A stretch of DNA of 64,000 bases from an uncultured Pelagibacteraceae bacterium. GTDB taxonomy: Bacteria > Pseudomonadota > Alphaproteobacteria > Pelagibacterales > Pelagibacteraceae. Both the position numbers and the translations under genes were made by a program. The stretch spans positions 1 through 64,000 of the forward strand of contig CACKXQ010000005.1 in assembly GCA_902604245.1 (NCBI GenBank), written 5' to 3'. The first letter of the stretch is position 1. Every line of letters starts with the position of its first letter. Shown in pieces: positions 8,460-17,625 of the stretch. Below the pieces are notes generated by a model that saw nothing but the letters and a program-made list of their open reading frames with translations, did not search any database and was not told the origin of the DNA.

Positions 8460-9632
8460 AAATTTAAGTCAGTTGAAGAATTAGTTAATCAACTGAGACC
8501 GACAGGACCTGTTTATTGTATTAGAAAAGAGTCAATCAAATTGGCTTCTAAATACTTTCAAAAAAATTTCCCTGGAAAAATACTTTATGCTTTAAAAACC
8601 AACCCTCATCCAGTAGTTCTTAAAACTATTGTTGAAAGCGGGATTAACCATTTTGATGTAGCATCTATAAAAGAAATAGAGGCTATAAGGAAAATAAGTC
8701 CAAATGCAAATTGTTCTTATATGCATACAGTAAAAAGTAGAGAAAGCATTAAAGAGGCATATTTTAAATATAATGTTAAGGCCTTTTCTTTGGATACTAA
8801 AGATGAATTAATAAAAATTTTAGAAAGTACAAATTATGCTAAAGACTTAGAGTTATTTGTTAGAGTTTCTGTATCTAATGAACATGCAGAAATTGATTTA
8901 TCAAAAAAATTTGGAGCAATCAACAATGAAGCGGCTGGACTTCTCAGGTTAACAAAACAATATTGTAAAAAAATTGGACTTAGTTTTCATGTTGGATCAC
9001 AATGTATGCACCCAATATCTTATTCAAAAGGAATATTTGAAATCAACAATATAATTAAAAAAACTAAAATTATACCTGATGTGATTAATGTTGGAGGTGG
9101 CTTTCCTACTATTTACCCTGATCTTATTCCTCAATCTTTAGATGCTTATTTTAACGAAATTAAAAAAGGTTTAAGTAATTTAAAATTGGATAAGCTTCCA
9201 GAAATTATTTGTGAACCTGGAAGAGCAATTGTTGCAGAAAGTGGATCAACAATTGTAAGGGTTGATTTAAGAAAAAAACAGAAACTTTATATAAATGATG
9301 GAACGTATGGAACTTTGTTTGATGCTGGAGTTCCTAACATAGTTTATCCATCAAAAATGATAACTGATGGAAGAGTAATCTCCAAGAAATTAACATCTTT
9401 TGATTTCTATGGCCCAACTTGTGATAGTATGGACTATATGAAAGGCCCTTTTATTTTGCCAAATAATATAAAAGAAAATGATTATATAGAACTAGGACAG
9501 CTTGGAGCATATGGATTAACTTTTAGAACTAATTTTAATGGATTTTATTCTAATGAAATTTATGAAGTTGAAGATAGTCCAATCATGACGATGTATGACA
9601 AAGAAGCAAATAAAGAGTTTCTTGTTGCTTAA
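8454..9632 (+). CDS. fold-type III PLP decarboxylase, probably ornithine decarboxylase
   Basis: This 392-residue protein is of the ornithine/lysine/diaminopimelate decarboxylase family. The PLP lysine is K48 in YALKTNPHP; HVGSQ, the glycine loop NVGGGFP and CEPGRA bind the cofactor phosphate; INDGTYG and PTCDSMD bring the second-subunit aspartates and the catalytic cysteine expected of ornithine decarboxylases. The product would be putrescine. The aspartate in INDG is the residue that favours ornithine; a viral arginine-specific relative carries Glu there. The next genes, however, are an agmatine-to-putrescine pair, so arginine cannot be excluded. An AGAGG ribosome site precedes the ATG. The following gene starts on this gene's last base. 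Confidence 0.85.
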   Translation: MQKFKSVEELVNQLRPTGPVYCIRKESIKLASKYFQKNFPGKILYALKTNPHPVVLKTIVESGINHFDVASIKEIEAIRKISPNANCSYMHTVKSRESIKEAYFKYNVKAFSLDTKDELIKILESTNYAKDLELFVRVSVSNEHAEIDLSKKFGAINNEAAGLLRLTKQYCKKIGLSFHVGSQCMHPISYSKGIFEINNIIKKTKIIPDVINVGGGFPTIYPDLIPQSLDAYFNEIKKGLSNLKLDKLPEIICEPGRAIVAESGSTIVRVDLRKKQKLYINDGTYGTLFDAGVPNIVYPSKMITDGRVISKKLTSFDFYGPTCDSMDYMKGPFILPNNIKENDYIELGQLGAYGLTFRTNFNGFYSNEIYEVEDSPIMTMYDKEANKEFLVA

Positions 9633-10672
9633 TGTCAGATAATAAAAACCACTCAAATAATAGAAAAAGTGATTTACTTAGTAAAGAAGTAGAGCATATT
9701 GATATAACTTCTTTCGATGCTAGAAAAATAATTTCTTCAATGGAAAAAATGTCTTTCGTTTCAAGAGAGACTGCAAATGCTGCAAATATTTACAATGAGA
9801 TGATAAAAGATAAAGATTGTACAATATTTTTAACACTCGCAGGATCAACATCTGCTGCAGGATGCATGCATATTTATAGAGATTTAGTTAAATATAATAT
9901 GGTAGATGCAATAGTAGCAACTGGAGCTTCAATTATTGATATGGATTTCTTTGAGGCACTAGGTTTTAAACATTATCAGGGATCCCAATATCAAGATGAT
10001 ACAGAGTTAAGAAATAACTACGTTGATAGAATATATGATACTTACATTGATGAGGAAGAGCTTCAGATGTGCGATAAAACTATTGGAGAAATTGCAGATC
10101 AATTAGAGCCCAAAAGTTATACATCTAGAGAATTTATAAGAGAGATTGGTAAATATCTTAAAAATAACGCAAAAAAGAAAGATTCATTGATAGAGGTTGC
10201 CTATGACAATAACGTTCCAATTTTTTGTCCAGCGTTTACTGACTCAAGCGCTGGTTTTGGGCTTGTAATGCATCAAGAAAGAAATCCAAAAAATCACATC
10301 ACAATCGACTCAATCCGAGAGTTTAGAGAACTAACTGAAATTAAAATTAAATCTAAAGGATCAGGTCTTTTTATGATTGGAGGAGGTGTGCCAAAAAATT
10401 TCATTCAAGACACTGTAATATGTGCTGAGCTGTTAGGTAAAGATGTAGATATGCATAAATATGCAATTCAAATAACAGTTGCAGATTCTAGAGATGGAGC
10501 ATGCAGTAGCTCAACGTTAAAAGAGGCAAGCTCATGGGGCAAAGTAGATATTACAAAAGAGCAAATGGTTTTTGCAGAAGCAACAAGTGTATTACCCTTA
10601 ATAGCAAGTGACGCCTATCATAAAGGTGAATGGAAAAATAGAGAGAGAAAAAATTTTTCCAAGATATTTTGA
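9632..10672 (+). CDS. deoxyhypusine synthase-like protein, probable homospermidine synthase
   Basis: The 346-residue sequence belongs to the deoxyhypusine synthase family. It has the NAD-binding stretches TLAGSTSAAG (about 68-77) and IGGGVPKNF (about 249-257), the pocket FTDSSAGFG, and the WGK motif with the catalytic lysine at K304. In eukaryotes and archaea this enzyme moves an aminobutyl group from spermidine to eIF5A/aIF5A. Bacteria lack that substrate, and bacterial homologues are thought to make homospermidine from putrescine and/or spermidine. The location directly after a putrescine-producing decarboxylase and before agmatine-processing genes supports a polyamine role. The exact acceptor is inference. 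It overlaps the decarboxylase by one base (TAATG). Confidence 0.8.
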   Translation: MSDNKNHSNNRKSDLLSKEVEHIDITSFDARKIISSMEKMSFVSRETANAANIYNEMIKDKDCTIFLTLAGSTSAAGCMHIYRDLVKYNMVDAIVATGASIIDMDFFEALGFKHYQGSQYQDDTELRNNYVDRIYDTYIDEEELQMCDKTIGEIADQLEPKSYTSREFIREIGKYLKNNAKKKDSLIEVAYDNNVPIFCPAFTDSSAGFGLVMHQERNPKNHITIDSIREFRELTEIKIKSKGSGLFMIGGGVPKNFIQDTVICAELLGKDVDMHKYAIQITVADSRDGACSSSTLKEASSWGKVDITKEQMVFAEATSVLPLIASDAYHKGEWKNRERKNFSKIF

Positions 10673-10675
10673 TTA

Positions 10676-11557
10676 ATGATCAAAAAAGTCAAAATCGGTT
10701 TAATACAAAGTAAATCTTTAGGTAAAATTGAGTCTAATATTGATTTAGCTATAAAAAATATTAAAAAAGCTGCAAAAAAAAAGGCAAATATTATATGTCT
10801 ACCTGAACTATTTTTGACCAATTACTTTTGCCAAACAGAAAGTCATTCAAATTTTAAATTAGCAGAGAAAATTCCAGGAAAAATCTCTAGAATATTTTGT
10901 AATCTAGCAAAAGAGCTTGGTGTAGTATTAAATATTACTATGTTCGAAAAAAAAACATCTGGGTTTTATCATAATACAAGTATTATAATTGGAGAAAATG
11001 GTAATATTTTATCTAAATACCGTAAGATGCATATACCCGATGACCCCGGTTATTATGAAAAATTTTATTTTAGTCCTGGAGACCTTGGATTTAAAAGTGT
11101 GAAAACTAAATTTGGTAAGGTAGGTCCACTAATATGTTGGGATCAATGGTTCCCCGAAGCAGCACGGTTAACAGCTTTAAAAGGGGCTCAAATTATTTTT
11201 TACCCTACTGCTATTGGATGGCATCCAAAAGAAAAAAGAAAGTTTGGAAAATCTCAATTAGACTCATGGATCACAATGCAAAAATCCCATGCTATTGCTA
11301 ATGGAACTTATGTGGCTGCTATAAATAGGGTTGGGATGGAAACAAAAGGTAAGAAAAAAATTGAATTTTGGGGTAACTCAATGGTGATAGATCCTAGTGG
11401 TAAAGTAATTGCAAAAGCAGGAAATAAAAAAGAGGATATTTTAATTTGTGAAATAGATTATAAAAAAATAGATACTGCTAGACAGCACTGGCCTTTTTTA
11501 AGAGATAGGAGAATTGAATTTTATAAAAATATTCTCAAAAATCCTCAAGATGAGTAA
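10676..11557 (+). CDS. aguB: N-carbamoylputrescine amidase
   Basis: This nitrilase-superfamily amidohydrolase of 293 residues has the catalytic triad visible: E44 in CLPELF, K117 in YRKMHIP and C154 in LICWDQWFPEAAR. The last motif and the substrate-pocket segment YYEKFYFSPGD are typical of AguB/CPA. It hydrolyses N-carbamoylputrescine to putrescine, CO2 and ammonia. It begins 3 bases after the homospermidine synthase-like gene and overlaps aguA by 8 bases, consistent with translational coupling of two consecutive steps. Confidence 0.93.
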   Translation: MIKKVKIGLIQSKSLGKIESNIDLAIKNIKKAAKKKANIICLPELFLTNYFCQTESHSNFKLAEKIPGKISRIFCNLAKELGVVLNITMFEKKTSGFYHNTSIIIGENGNILSKYRKMHIPDDPGYYEKFYFSPGDLGFKSVKTKFGKVGPLICWDQWFPEAARLTALKGAQIIFYPTAIGWHPKEKRKFGKSQLDSWITMQKSHAIANGTYVAAINRVGMETKGKKKIEFWGNSMVIDPSGKVIAKAGNKKEDILICEIDYKKIDTARQHWPFLRDRRIEFYKNILKNPQDE

Positions 11558-12614
11558 AAAAATAAATGAATTTAGAATGCCAGCAGAATGGGAGCCTCAA
11601 AAATCAGTTTGGATTGCGTGGCCTCATAATAAAAATGATTGGCCTGGATTATTTGAAAAAATTCCAAATGTAGTTGGAAAAATAATAAAATATTTAACAA
11701 AAGATCAAAGAATAGATTTATTAGTCAATAATACCAAAAGTATTGGTACCACAAAAATATATTTAAAAAAAGTAGGTTGTAATATATCTAACATTAAATT
11801 TCATAAACTTAAGACAGACAGACTTTGGTTAAGAGACTCTGGACCAATATTTTTGGTCAACAAAAAAAATAGAAAAAAGACCATGCTTGATTTTAAATTT
11901 AATGCCTGGTCAAAATATAAAAATTTCAGAAATGATAACAAAATCAATAACCATATTAGTAGTTACTTAAACATTGAAAGTATTTTACCTAAAAAAGTAA
12001 ATTCAAATAAATTTGAAAGAGTAGTAATGGAGGGAGGAGCATTTGATAATAATGGATCTGGTTCCATATTGCTAACTAGAGAGTGCTTATTAAGTACTAA
12101 ACAAGAGAGAAATAAAGGCTTCAAAAAAATTGACTATGAAAATCTATTTTCAAAATATTTGAATGCAAAAAATTTTATTTGGCTTAATAAAGGAATTGCT
12201 GGAGATGACACGCATGGTCATATCGATGATATTGCAAGATTTGTTTCAAAAAATACAATTATGATAGCTGTTGAAAAGAATAAATCAGATATAAATTACA
12301 AGTCTCTTAAAGAAAATTTAAAAATATTAAGTAAAAGTTCAAATGAAAATGGAAAAAAATTTAAAATTATAAAAATCCCTATGCCAAGTCCAGTTATAAT
12401 AGACAAAACTCGTGTTCCAGCGAGCTATTTAAATTTTTTCATAAGTAATAAAACAGTTTTGGTTCCAGTATTCAATGTGAAAGAAGACAAAAAAGTTTTA
12501 AAAATTTTTAGAAAATTTTTTAAAAATAGAAAAATTATTGCTATTGATTGTAGTAATTTAATTTGGGGTTTTGGCGCTATTCATTGCATGACACAACAAG
12601 AGCCAAAAATTTGA
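11550..12614 (+). CDS. aguA: agmatine deiminase
   Basis: Agmatine deiminase converts agmatine to N-carbamoylputrescine and ammonia, supplying AguB. The frame has an earlier ATG at 11514, but the start at 11550 (protein MSKKINEFRMP, 354 residues) fits the family, whose proteins begin just before PAEWEPQ, and overlaps aguB by only 8 bases. Guanidine-modifying motifs are RDSGPIF, the DDTHGHIDD catalytic His/Asp region, and IHC with catalytic C346 near the C-terminus. It ends one base from the convergent VUT transporter gene. No dedicated arginine decarboxylase is seen in the window, so the source of agmatine is open. Confidence 0.93.
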   Translation: MSKKINEFRMPAEWEPQKSVWIAWPHNKNDWPGLFEKIPNVVGKIIKYLTKDQRIDLLVNNTKSIGTTKIYLKKVGCNISNIKFHKLKTDRLWLRDSGPIFLVNKKNRKKTMLDFKFNAWSKYKNFRNDNKINNHISSYLNIESILPKKVNSNKFERVVMEGGAFDNNGSGSILLTRECLLSTKQERNKGFKKIDYENLFSKYLNAKNFIWLNKGIAGDDTHGHIDDIARFVSKNTIMIAVEKNKSDINYKSLKENLKILSKSSNENGKKFKIIKIPMPSPVIIDKTRVPASYLNFFISNKTVLVPVFNVKEDKKVLKIFRKFFKNRKIIAIDCSNLIWGFGAIHCMTQQEPKI

Positions 12615-12615
12615 A

Positions 12616-13164
12616 TTAAGCAGCTTTTAAAGTGCCTAATAATAATCTAAAAGGTATCAACATTACTAAAGCTACAAAAATCTTCACTGCTAAATCTCCT
12701 AAAGAAAGTGTCACCCAAGGTATTCCTGTTCCATAAAATGAAATCGAAAAGAATAAAAATGTATCAACGGTAGAACCAATTAATGATGAAGCAAGTGGCG
12801 CAATAAACCATTTTTTTTGTCTTAATTGATCAAATATTTGTACATCCAGTAATTGAGCAATAATAAATGCTGTTCCCGAACCAATTGCTATTCTTACTGA
12901 GATTAAATCTGCAAAATTTGTTGAGAAAATTAGTGTAAATAAAATACCTATTGTAAATCCTATATATACAATTTTTCTAGCAAATAATTTGCCAAAAGAT
13001 CTATTTGCCAAATCAGTTATTAAAAATGCTACTGGATAACTGAATGCTCCATATGTAAGAATTTCTTGAAGACCGTAATATTGAATTGGAAATTGGACTA
13101 AATAATTAGATGCTAAGACAACCAATCCCATTAAAAATGAGAGTGTTAAAAAAACTCTATTCAT
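12616..13164 (-). CDS. VUT/YhhQ-family transporter, probable queuosine precursor uptake
   Basis: This integral membrane protein of 182 residues has about five or six hydrophobic segments and the family landmarks YGAFSYPVAFLITDLANR near the N-terminus and GSTVDTFLFFSIS in the middle. YhhQ relatives take up queuosine precursors such as preQ0 for tRNA wobble modification. Whether this organism uses the substrate cannot be seen here, as no queuosine enzyme is in the window. The start ATG overlaps the rpmB stop by one base, so it is probably expressed with rpmB. Confidence 0.8.
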   Translation of the reverse strand: MNRVFLTLSFLMGLVVLASNYLVQFPIQYYGLQEILTYGAFSYPVAFLITDLANRSFGKLFARKIVYIGFTIGILFTLIFSTNFADLISVRIAIGSGTAFIIAQLLDVQIFDQLRQKKWFIAPLASSLIGSTVDTFLFFSISFYGTGIPWVTLSLGDLAVKIFVALVMLIPFRLLLGTLKAA

Positions 13165-13445
13165 TATGCTGATTTACTAACTAAGGATTTTTTTAATTTT
13201 TTTAGTCTTAATGATAAATCTCTAGACTTAGCCGAAATAATAAATTGGTCAAAACTACCTTTTTTATCTACTGATCTAACACCAGCATTTGAGACTGTTA
13301 ATCTTAAACTTCTCTTAAGTAGTTCACTTTTAAACTTTACTTTTTTTAGATTTGGAAGAAATCTTCTTTTAGTCTTATTGTTAGCATGACTAACGTTATG
13401 GCCCTTGAGTGGGATTTTTCCAGTAAGTTCGCATTTTTTAGACAT
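13164..13445 (-). CDS. rpmB: 50S ribosomal protein bL28
   Basis: bL28 of 93 residues, the longer alphaproteobacterial form. It has the N-terminal [20 protein letters not shown] segment and the basic core [13 protein letters not shown], then the conserved [14 protein letters not shown]. It is a late-assembling component of the large subunit near the E site. The gene lies downstream of pyrD in the same direction but has its own good promoter candidate in the 43-base gap, and is coupled to the VUT transporter. Confidence 0.97.
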   Translation of the reverse strand: MSKKCELTGKIPLKGHNVSHANNKTKRRFLPNLKKVKFKSELLKRSLRLTVSNAGVRSVDKKGSFDQFIISAKSRDLSLRLKKLKKSLVSKSA

Positions 13446-13457
13446 AAATTATGAGCC

Positions 13458-13486
13458 TGTATAGGATCTGAATCTTATCGCGTCAA
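13458..13486 (-). promoter_or_regulatory. promoter candidate for rpmB
   Basis: On the minus strand, TTGACG (13486-13481) and TATACA (13463-13458) are separated by exactly 17 bases, a close match to the sigma-70 consensus. The -35 box begins 2 bases after the pyrD stop codon. The -10 box lies 12 bases from the rpmB ATG, giving a very short leader. Found by eye only. Confidence 0.55.
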
Positions 13487-13488
13487 GA

Positions 13489-14529
13489 TTAATTTTTAGT
13501 TCCAATAGCCTCTGAAACATTTTTAAACCCCTTATTTTTTAATAAATCAATTAATTCTTTACTTATTTTTGAAGCTATACGAGGACCTCTATACACCATT
13601 CCAGTATATAATTGAACGAGTGTTGCACCAGAAGTAATTTTTTCAAAAGCATCTTGTCCATTGCTAACACCGCCCACTCCTATTATTTTTGTTTTATCTT
13701 TTAAAATTTTATAAAATTTTGAAATTGCCTCGTTTGAAATCTTTTCAATTGGTTTTCCTGACAGTCCACCCTTTTCTAATTTATTTATATTTTTTAAATT
13801 TTCTCTATTCTTATCTGTGGTATTGGAAACAATAATAATTCCTATTTCTTGATCCATAATAATCTTGGATACTTCATTAATTTGATCATCATTAAGATCA
13901 GGTGAGACTTTGATTGCTAGTGGAATGTTTGAATTTAACTCTTTTTTTTCATTTTTTAGTTTGTCAATCAATGAATTTAGTTCATCCTGGTTGTGGAAGT
14001 CTCTTAAATTTTCTGTATTTGGTGAGGAAATGTTTATAGTTATATAATCAGCTAAATTATAAAATTTACGAAAACATATTAAATAATCATCGACTCTATT
14101 CGTGGAGTCTTTATTGGGTCCAATATTTATTCCTAAAAAACCTTTTTTATTATTTTCCTTAATTCTCTTACTAATTTGTTCTGAACCAGAATTATTAAAA
14201 CCTAATCTATTTATAAGAGCTTCATCTTCTTCAAGTCTAAAAACTCTTGGTTTGGGGTTACCAAATTGGGGCTTTGGTGTAATTGTACCTACTTCGACAA
14301 AACCAAATCCAAGATTAAACAAAGGATTATATACTTCAGCATTTTTATCAAACCCAGCAGCAACACCAATTGGTGAAGATAATTTTTTATCACAAAAAGT
14401 CGTTTCTAAAATATGATTATCTTTGGGTTTTGAGTAAGGAATATTATTTAATTTTAGTGCTTTTATTGCTAAAGAATGAGCCACTTCAGGGCTAAATTTA
14501 AAAATCAGTGGTCTTAAGATATTAAACAT
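13489..14529 (-). CDS. pyrD: dihydroorotate dehydrogenase (quinone), class 2
   Basis: PyrD oxidises dihydroorotate to orotate and passes electrons to the membrane quinone pool. At 346 residues it has the class 2 length, with the amphipathic N-terminal helix region LRPLIFKFSPEVAH for membrane attachment, the FMN-site PIGVAAGFDKNAE (about 53-65), the catalytic-serine segment NISSPNTENLRDF (about 167-179), and the phosphate-binding GVGGVSNGQDA near the C-terminus. It overlaps the end of lysS by 8 bases. Confidence 0.96.
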   Translation of the reverse strand: MFNILRPLIFKFSPEVAHSLAIKALKLNNIPYSKPKDNHILETTFCDKKLSSPIGVAAGFDKNAEVYNPLFNLGFGFVEVGTITPKPQFGNPKPRVFRLEEDEALINRLGFNNSGSEQISKRIKENNKKGFLGINIGPNKDSTNRVDDYLICFRKFYNLADYITINISSPNTENLRDFHNQDELNSLIDKLKNEKKELNSNIPLAIKVSPDLNDDQINEVSKIIMDQEIGIIIVSNTTDKNRENLKNINKLEKGGLSGKPIEKISNEAISKFYKILKDKTKIIGVGGVSNGQDAFEKITSGATLVQLYTGMVYRGPRIASKISKELIDLLKNKGFKNVSEAIGTKN

Positions 14530-16090
14530 TTTCTAATTTACTTTTTATTAATTCTTTAGTTTCTTGAACCCCAAAAAAGCTAATAAAAAAACCAAATCGT
14601 GGTCCATTTTCTACTCCAAAAACTACTTCATATATTAACTTGAACCAATCACGCAAATTTTCTTTATAGCCATTCTCTTTGCCGACTGTATAAATAGTAG
14701 TCTGAATGTCCTCTGGTTTCATTGCATCATCGCAGTTATCTAAAGAATTTACTAATGCGTCTAAAGCAATTTTTTCGTTTTTATTTGGTTTTTTATAAAT
14801 CTTTTTAGATTTTATAGCATCGTTAAAATATTTAATTGCATAAGATATTAATTTGTCAAAAATTGGATGCATATCCTTATTAATATCTTTCTTATATTTC
14901 TTAACAAACTTCCAAAGTAATTCTTTATTATCAGCATTGCTTGTCTCAACTAAATTTAATAGCATTGAGAAGGACATAATTGAATTTTCCTCTGGTATTT
15001 CTGAATTATGAACATGCCAAACTGGGTTCATTAGTTTTTGAAGTTCATTTTGAGTTTTACCTTTCTCAATAAAATCAAGATATTCATCGACAGCTTTTGG
15101 TACTACTTCTCTATAAAGTTTTTTTGCTCTTTTTGGATTCTGGTACATATACAAGGAGAGACTTTCGGGTGACGCATATTCCAACCATTGATCGATAGTG
15201 ATACCATTTCCTTTTGACTTAGATATTTTTTCACCCTTTTCATCTAAAAATAACTCATATGCAAAGCCAGATGGATTTGATTTACCTATTAATTTTATGA
15301 TTCTTGTAGATAAGATTGCACTCTCAATTAAATCTTTACCATACATTTCAAAATCTACATCAAGTGCATACCATCTCATAGCCCAATCTACTTTCCATTG
15401 TAATTTACAATTGCCATCTAAAATACTTTGTTCTAATTTTTTACCTTTATTATCAAAAATTATTCTTGAATTTTTAGTATCTAATTCTAAAACTGGTATC
15501 TCTAACACAACCCCTGTATCTGGACATATTGGTAAAAATGGAGAATATGTTTTTTGTCTTTCTTTACCAAGGGTAGGAATGATGATGTTCATTATTCCCT
15601 CATAATTTTCTAAAATTAAATTTAATGTATCATTAAAAAAACCGGACTTATATAGAACAGTTGAACTTTTAAAACTGTATTTAAACTTAAATTTATCTAA
15701 GAAATTTTTTAACATTTCATTATTGTGTTCCCCAAAACTATTAAATTTTCCAAATGGGTCTGGAACTTGAGTCAAAGGTTTATGAAGATTTTCTTCAAGT
15801 TTTTCAGGATTAGGAATATTCTCTGGAACTTTTCTAAGTCCATCCATATCGTCCGAAAAAGTAATTATTTCTTTAGGGAGATCAGATAAATGATTTAAAG
15901 CATTAACAACCATTGAGGTTCTTGCCACTTCTCCAAAAGTACCAATGTGGGGTAAGCCGCTAGGACCATATCCTGTTTGAAGAATAATTTTTCCCTTTTT
16001 TTCAATATTTTTTTTTCTCTCTCTTAGAAGTTTTTTAGCTTCCACAAAGGGCCAGGCGTTTGTTTTGTCTATGTTGGTTTTATCTATCAC
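14522..16090 (-). CDS. lysS: lysine--tRNA ligase, class I
   Basis: This is a class I lysyl-tRNA synthetase (archaeal-type, LysK) of 522 residues rather than the class II enzyme of most bacteria; class I is usual in alphaproteobacteria. The Rossmann signature reads HIGTFGEVAR and the KMSKS loop reads KISKSKGNG. The start is a GTG at 16090; no ATG lies in frame before the conserved core. The first residues repeat as IDKTN IDKTN. The gene is divergent from trkH. Confidence 0.95.
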   Translation of the reverse strand: MIDKTNIDKTNAWPFVEAKKLLRERKKNIEKKGKIILQTGYGPSGLPHIGTFGEVARTSMVVNALNHLSDLPKEIITFSDDMDGLRKVPENIPNPEKLEENLHKPLTQVPDPFGKFNSFGEHNNEMLKNFLDKFKFKYSFKSSTVLYKSGFFNDTLNLILENYEGIMNIIIPTLGKERQKTYSPFLPICPDTGVVLEIPVLELDTKNSRIIFDNKGKKLEQSILDGNCKLQWKVDWAMRWYALDVDFEMYGKDLIESAILSTRIIKLIGKSNPSGFAYELFLDEKGEKISKSKGNGITIDQWLEYASPESLSLYMYQNPKRAKKLYREVVPKAVDEYLDFIEKGKTQNELQKLMNPVWHVHNSEIPEENSIMSFSMLLNLVETSNADNKELLWKFVKKYKKDINKDMHPIFDKLISYAIKYFNDAIKSKKIYKKPNKNEKIALDALVNSLDNCDDAMKPEDIQTTIYTVGKENGYKENLRDWFKLIYEVVFGVENGPRFGFFISFFGVQETKELIKSKLENV

Positions 16091-16176
16091 TTTTAATTAA
16101 ACAGCATATAAAATAACGTTTTTAATAATTCTTATAGAGTTGAAATTTATTTACCATAAAATAATGTCCAATCAAA
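16091..16176. other. divergent intergenic region between lysS and trkH
   Basis: These 86 AT-rich bases must hold promoters for both directions, but I could not pick a convincing hexamer pair in either. A mini-ORF of 8 codons (ATG at 16164, stop at 16188-16190) runs into the trkH start in another frame. It arises from a near-repeat in which ATGTCCAA occurs at 16164 and again at 16177, so the trkH start context may be a small duplication. Confidence 0.4.
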
Positions 16177-17625
16177 ATGTCCAATTATAAAACAGTTTTT
16201 TTTACCCTAGGAATTTTACAAATTATTTTAGGTTTATCGATGATTGCACCAATTTTAACGCAGTTTTTTTATGATGAATTTGATTCTAGTTTTATAAGTT
16301 CTGGGATTGTAACTGTAATATTTGGAATTCTCTTTTTATTATCAAATTTAGATCATGATAAAAAAATTAGCTTACCTCAGGCTTTTCTTTTAACAGCATT
16401 ATCTTGGTTGAGTATTGCTATTTTTGGGTCAATTCCATTTATATTTTCTGAGATAAATTTAAGTGCTACAGACGCTTTTTTTGAGAGTATGTCAGGTATT
16501 ACTACAACAGGATCAACTATAATCACCAATTTAAATGAGACCCCAAAAAGCATATTGCTATGGAGGGGAATGCTGCAATGGTTAGGTGGAATTGGTATTA
16601 TCGTTATGGCAATTACTTTAATGCCGCTTATGAATATTGGTGGAATGCAGTTGTTCATTATATCTACAAGCGATACTCCAGAAAAAATTTTACCTAGATC
16701 AAAAGAAATAGCATTGAGACTGATCTTGATATACTTAGGATTAACTTTTATATGTGCATTATTTTATAAAATATTTGGAATGAACTTTTTTGATAGCATA
16801 GTTCATTCAATGACAACAATTGCAACAGGGGGTTTCTCAAATTATAATGAGTCTATTGGATATTTTGATAGTTCACTTATTGAATTTACATCAATTATAT
16901 TTATAATTTTAGGAAGTATTCCATTTATTGCCTATATAAAATTCTTAAATGGAGACAAAAAAATATTTTTTAACGATACACAAATTAAAACTTTTATAAA
17001 GATTGTCCTTTTTTCAATTCTTTTAATGTATCTATATCTGCTTACAAAAAATCAAAGTTTTTTTGATACCAGTATTAGATCAGTTGCATTTAATGTAATA
17101 TCAATTTTAACGGGAACCGGTTATGTAACTCAAAACTTTAGTGATTGGGGTCAATTCCCATTAATTTATTTTCTTATTCTTATGTTTATCGGTGGATGTG
17201 CAGGCTCAACAGCTTGTGGGATTAAAATATTTAGAGTACAAATTTTATTCCAGTTTATTTCCGTACAACTAAAGAAAATAATTTATCCAAGAGGTATATT
17301 TAAAATAAAATATGAAAATAATAATATTGATGAAAAGTTTTTAGCATCAATTATTTCCTTTATATTTTTATATATTGTAATTTTTTTTATTATAACTGCT
17401 CTTTTATCAACAAGTGGTTTAGATTTGACAACTTCAATATCTGCTGCTGCTACATCTATATCAAATGTGGGACCTGGTTTAGGTGATATTATTGGTCCAA
17501 ATGGTAATTTTTCTTATTTATCTGATTTTTCAAAATGGATTTTAAGCTTAGCGATGATTTTAGGTAGATTAGAGTTGTTTGCTGTATTAGTATTATTTAT
17601 TCCATCATTTTGGAGAAAATATTAA
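16177..17625 (+). CDS. trkH: Trk-type potassium uptake protein, membrane subunit
   Basis: TrkH is the channel-like subunit for K+ uptake in the inner membrane. The 482 residues form many hydrophobic segments arranged as four M1-P-M2 repeats, with the selectivity-filter loops GITTTGST, TTIATGGFSN, LTGTGYVT and SISNVGPGLG. The regulatory subunit TrkA is not adjacent. The ATG at 16177 gives the expected N-terminus; the ATG at 16164 is in another frame. The stop overlaps the next ATG as TAATG, indicating coupling to the AmpG-like permease. Confidence 0.93.
   Translation: MSNYKTVFFTLGILQIILGLSMIAPILTQFFYDEFDSSFISSGIVTVIFGILFLLSNLDHDKKISLPQAFLLTALSWLSIAIFGSIPFIFSEINLSATDAFFESMSGITTTGSTIITNLNETPKSILLWRGMLQWLGGIGIIVMAITLMPLMNIGGMQLFIISTSDTPEKILPRSKEIALRLILIYLGLTFICALFYKIFGMNFFDSIVHSMTTIATGGFSNYNESIGYFDSSLIEFTSIIFIILGSIPFIAYIKFLNGDKKIFFNDTQIKTFIKIVLFSILLMYLYLLTKNQSFFDTSIRSVAFNVISILTGTGYVTQNFSDWGQFPLIYFLILMFIGGCAGSTACGIKIFRVQILFQFISVQLKKIIYPRGIFKIKYENNNIDEKFLASIISFIFLYIVIFFIITALLSTSGLDLTTSISAAATSISNVGPGLGDIIGPNGNFSYLSDFSKWILSLAMILGRLELFAVLVLFIPSFWRKY

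Noticed and set aside
11514-11549. Upstream ATG giving a 12-residue longer agmatine deiminase
   Set aside because: It lies deep inside aguB and adds residues absent from the family; the ATG at 11550 fits better.
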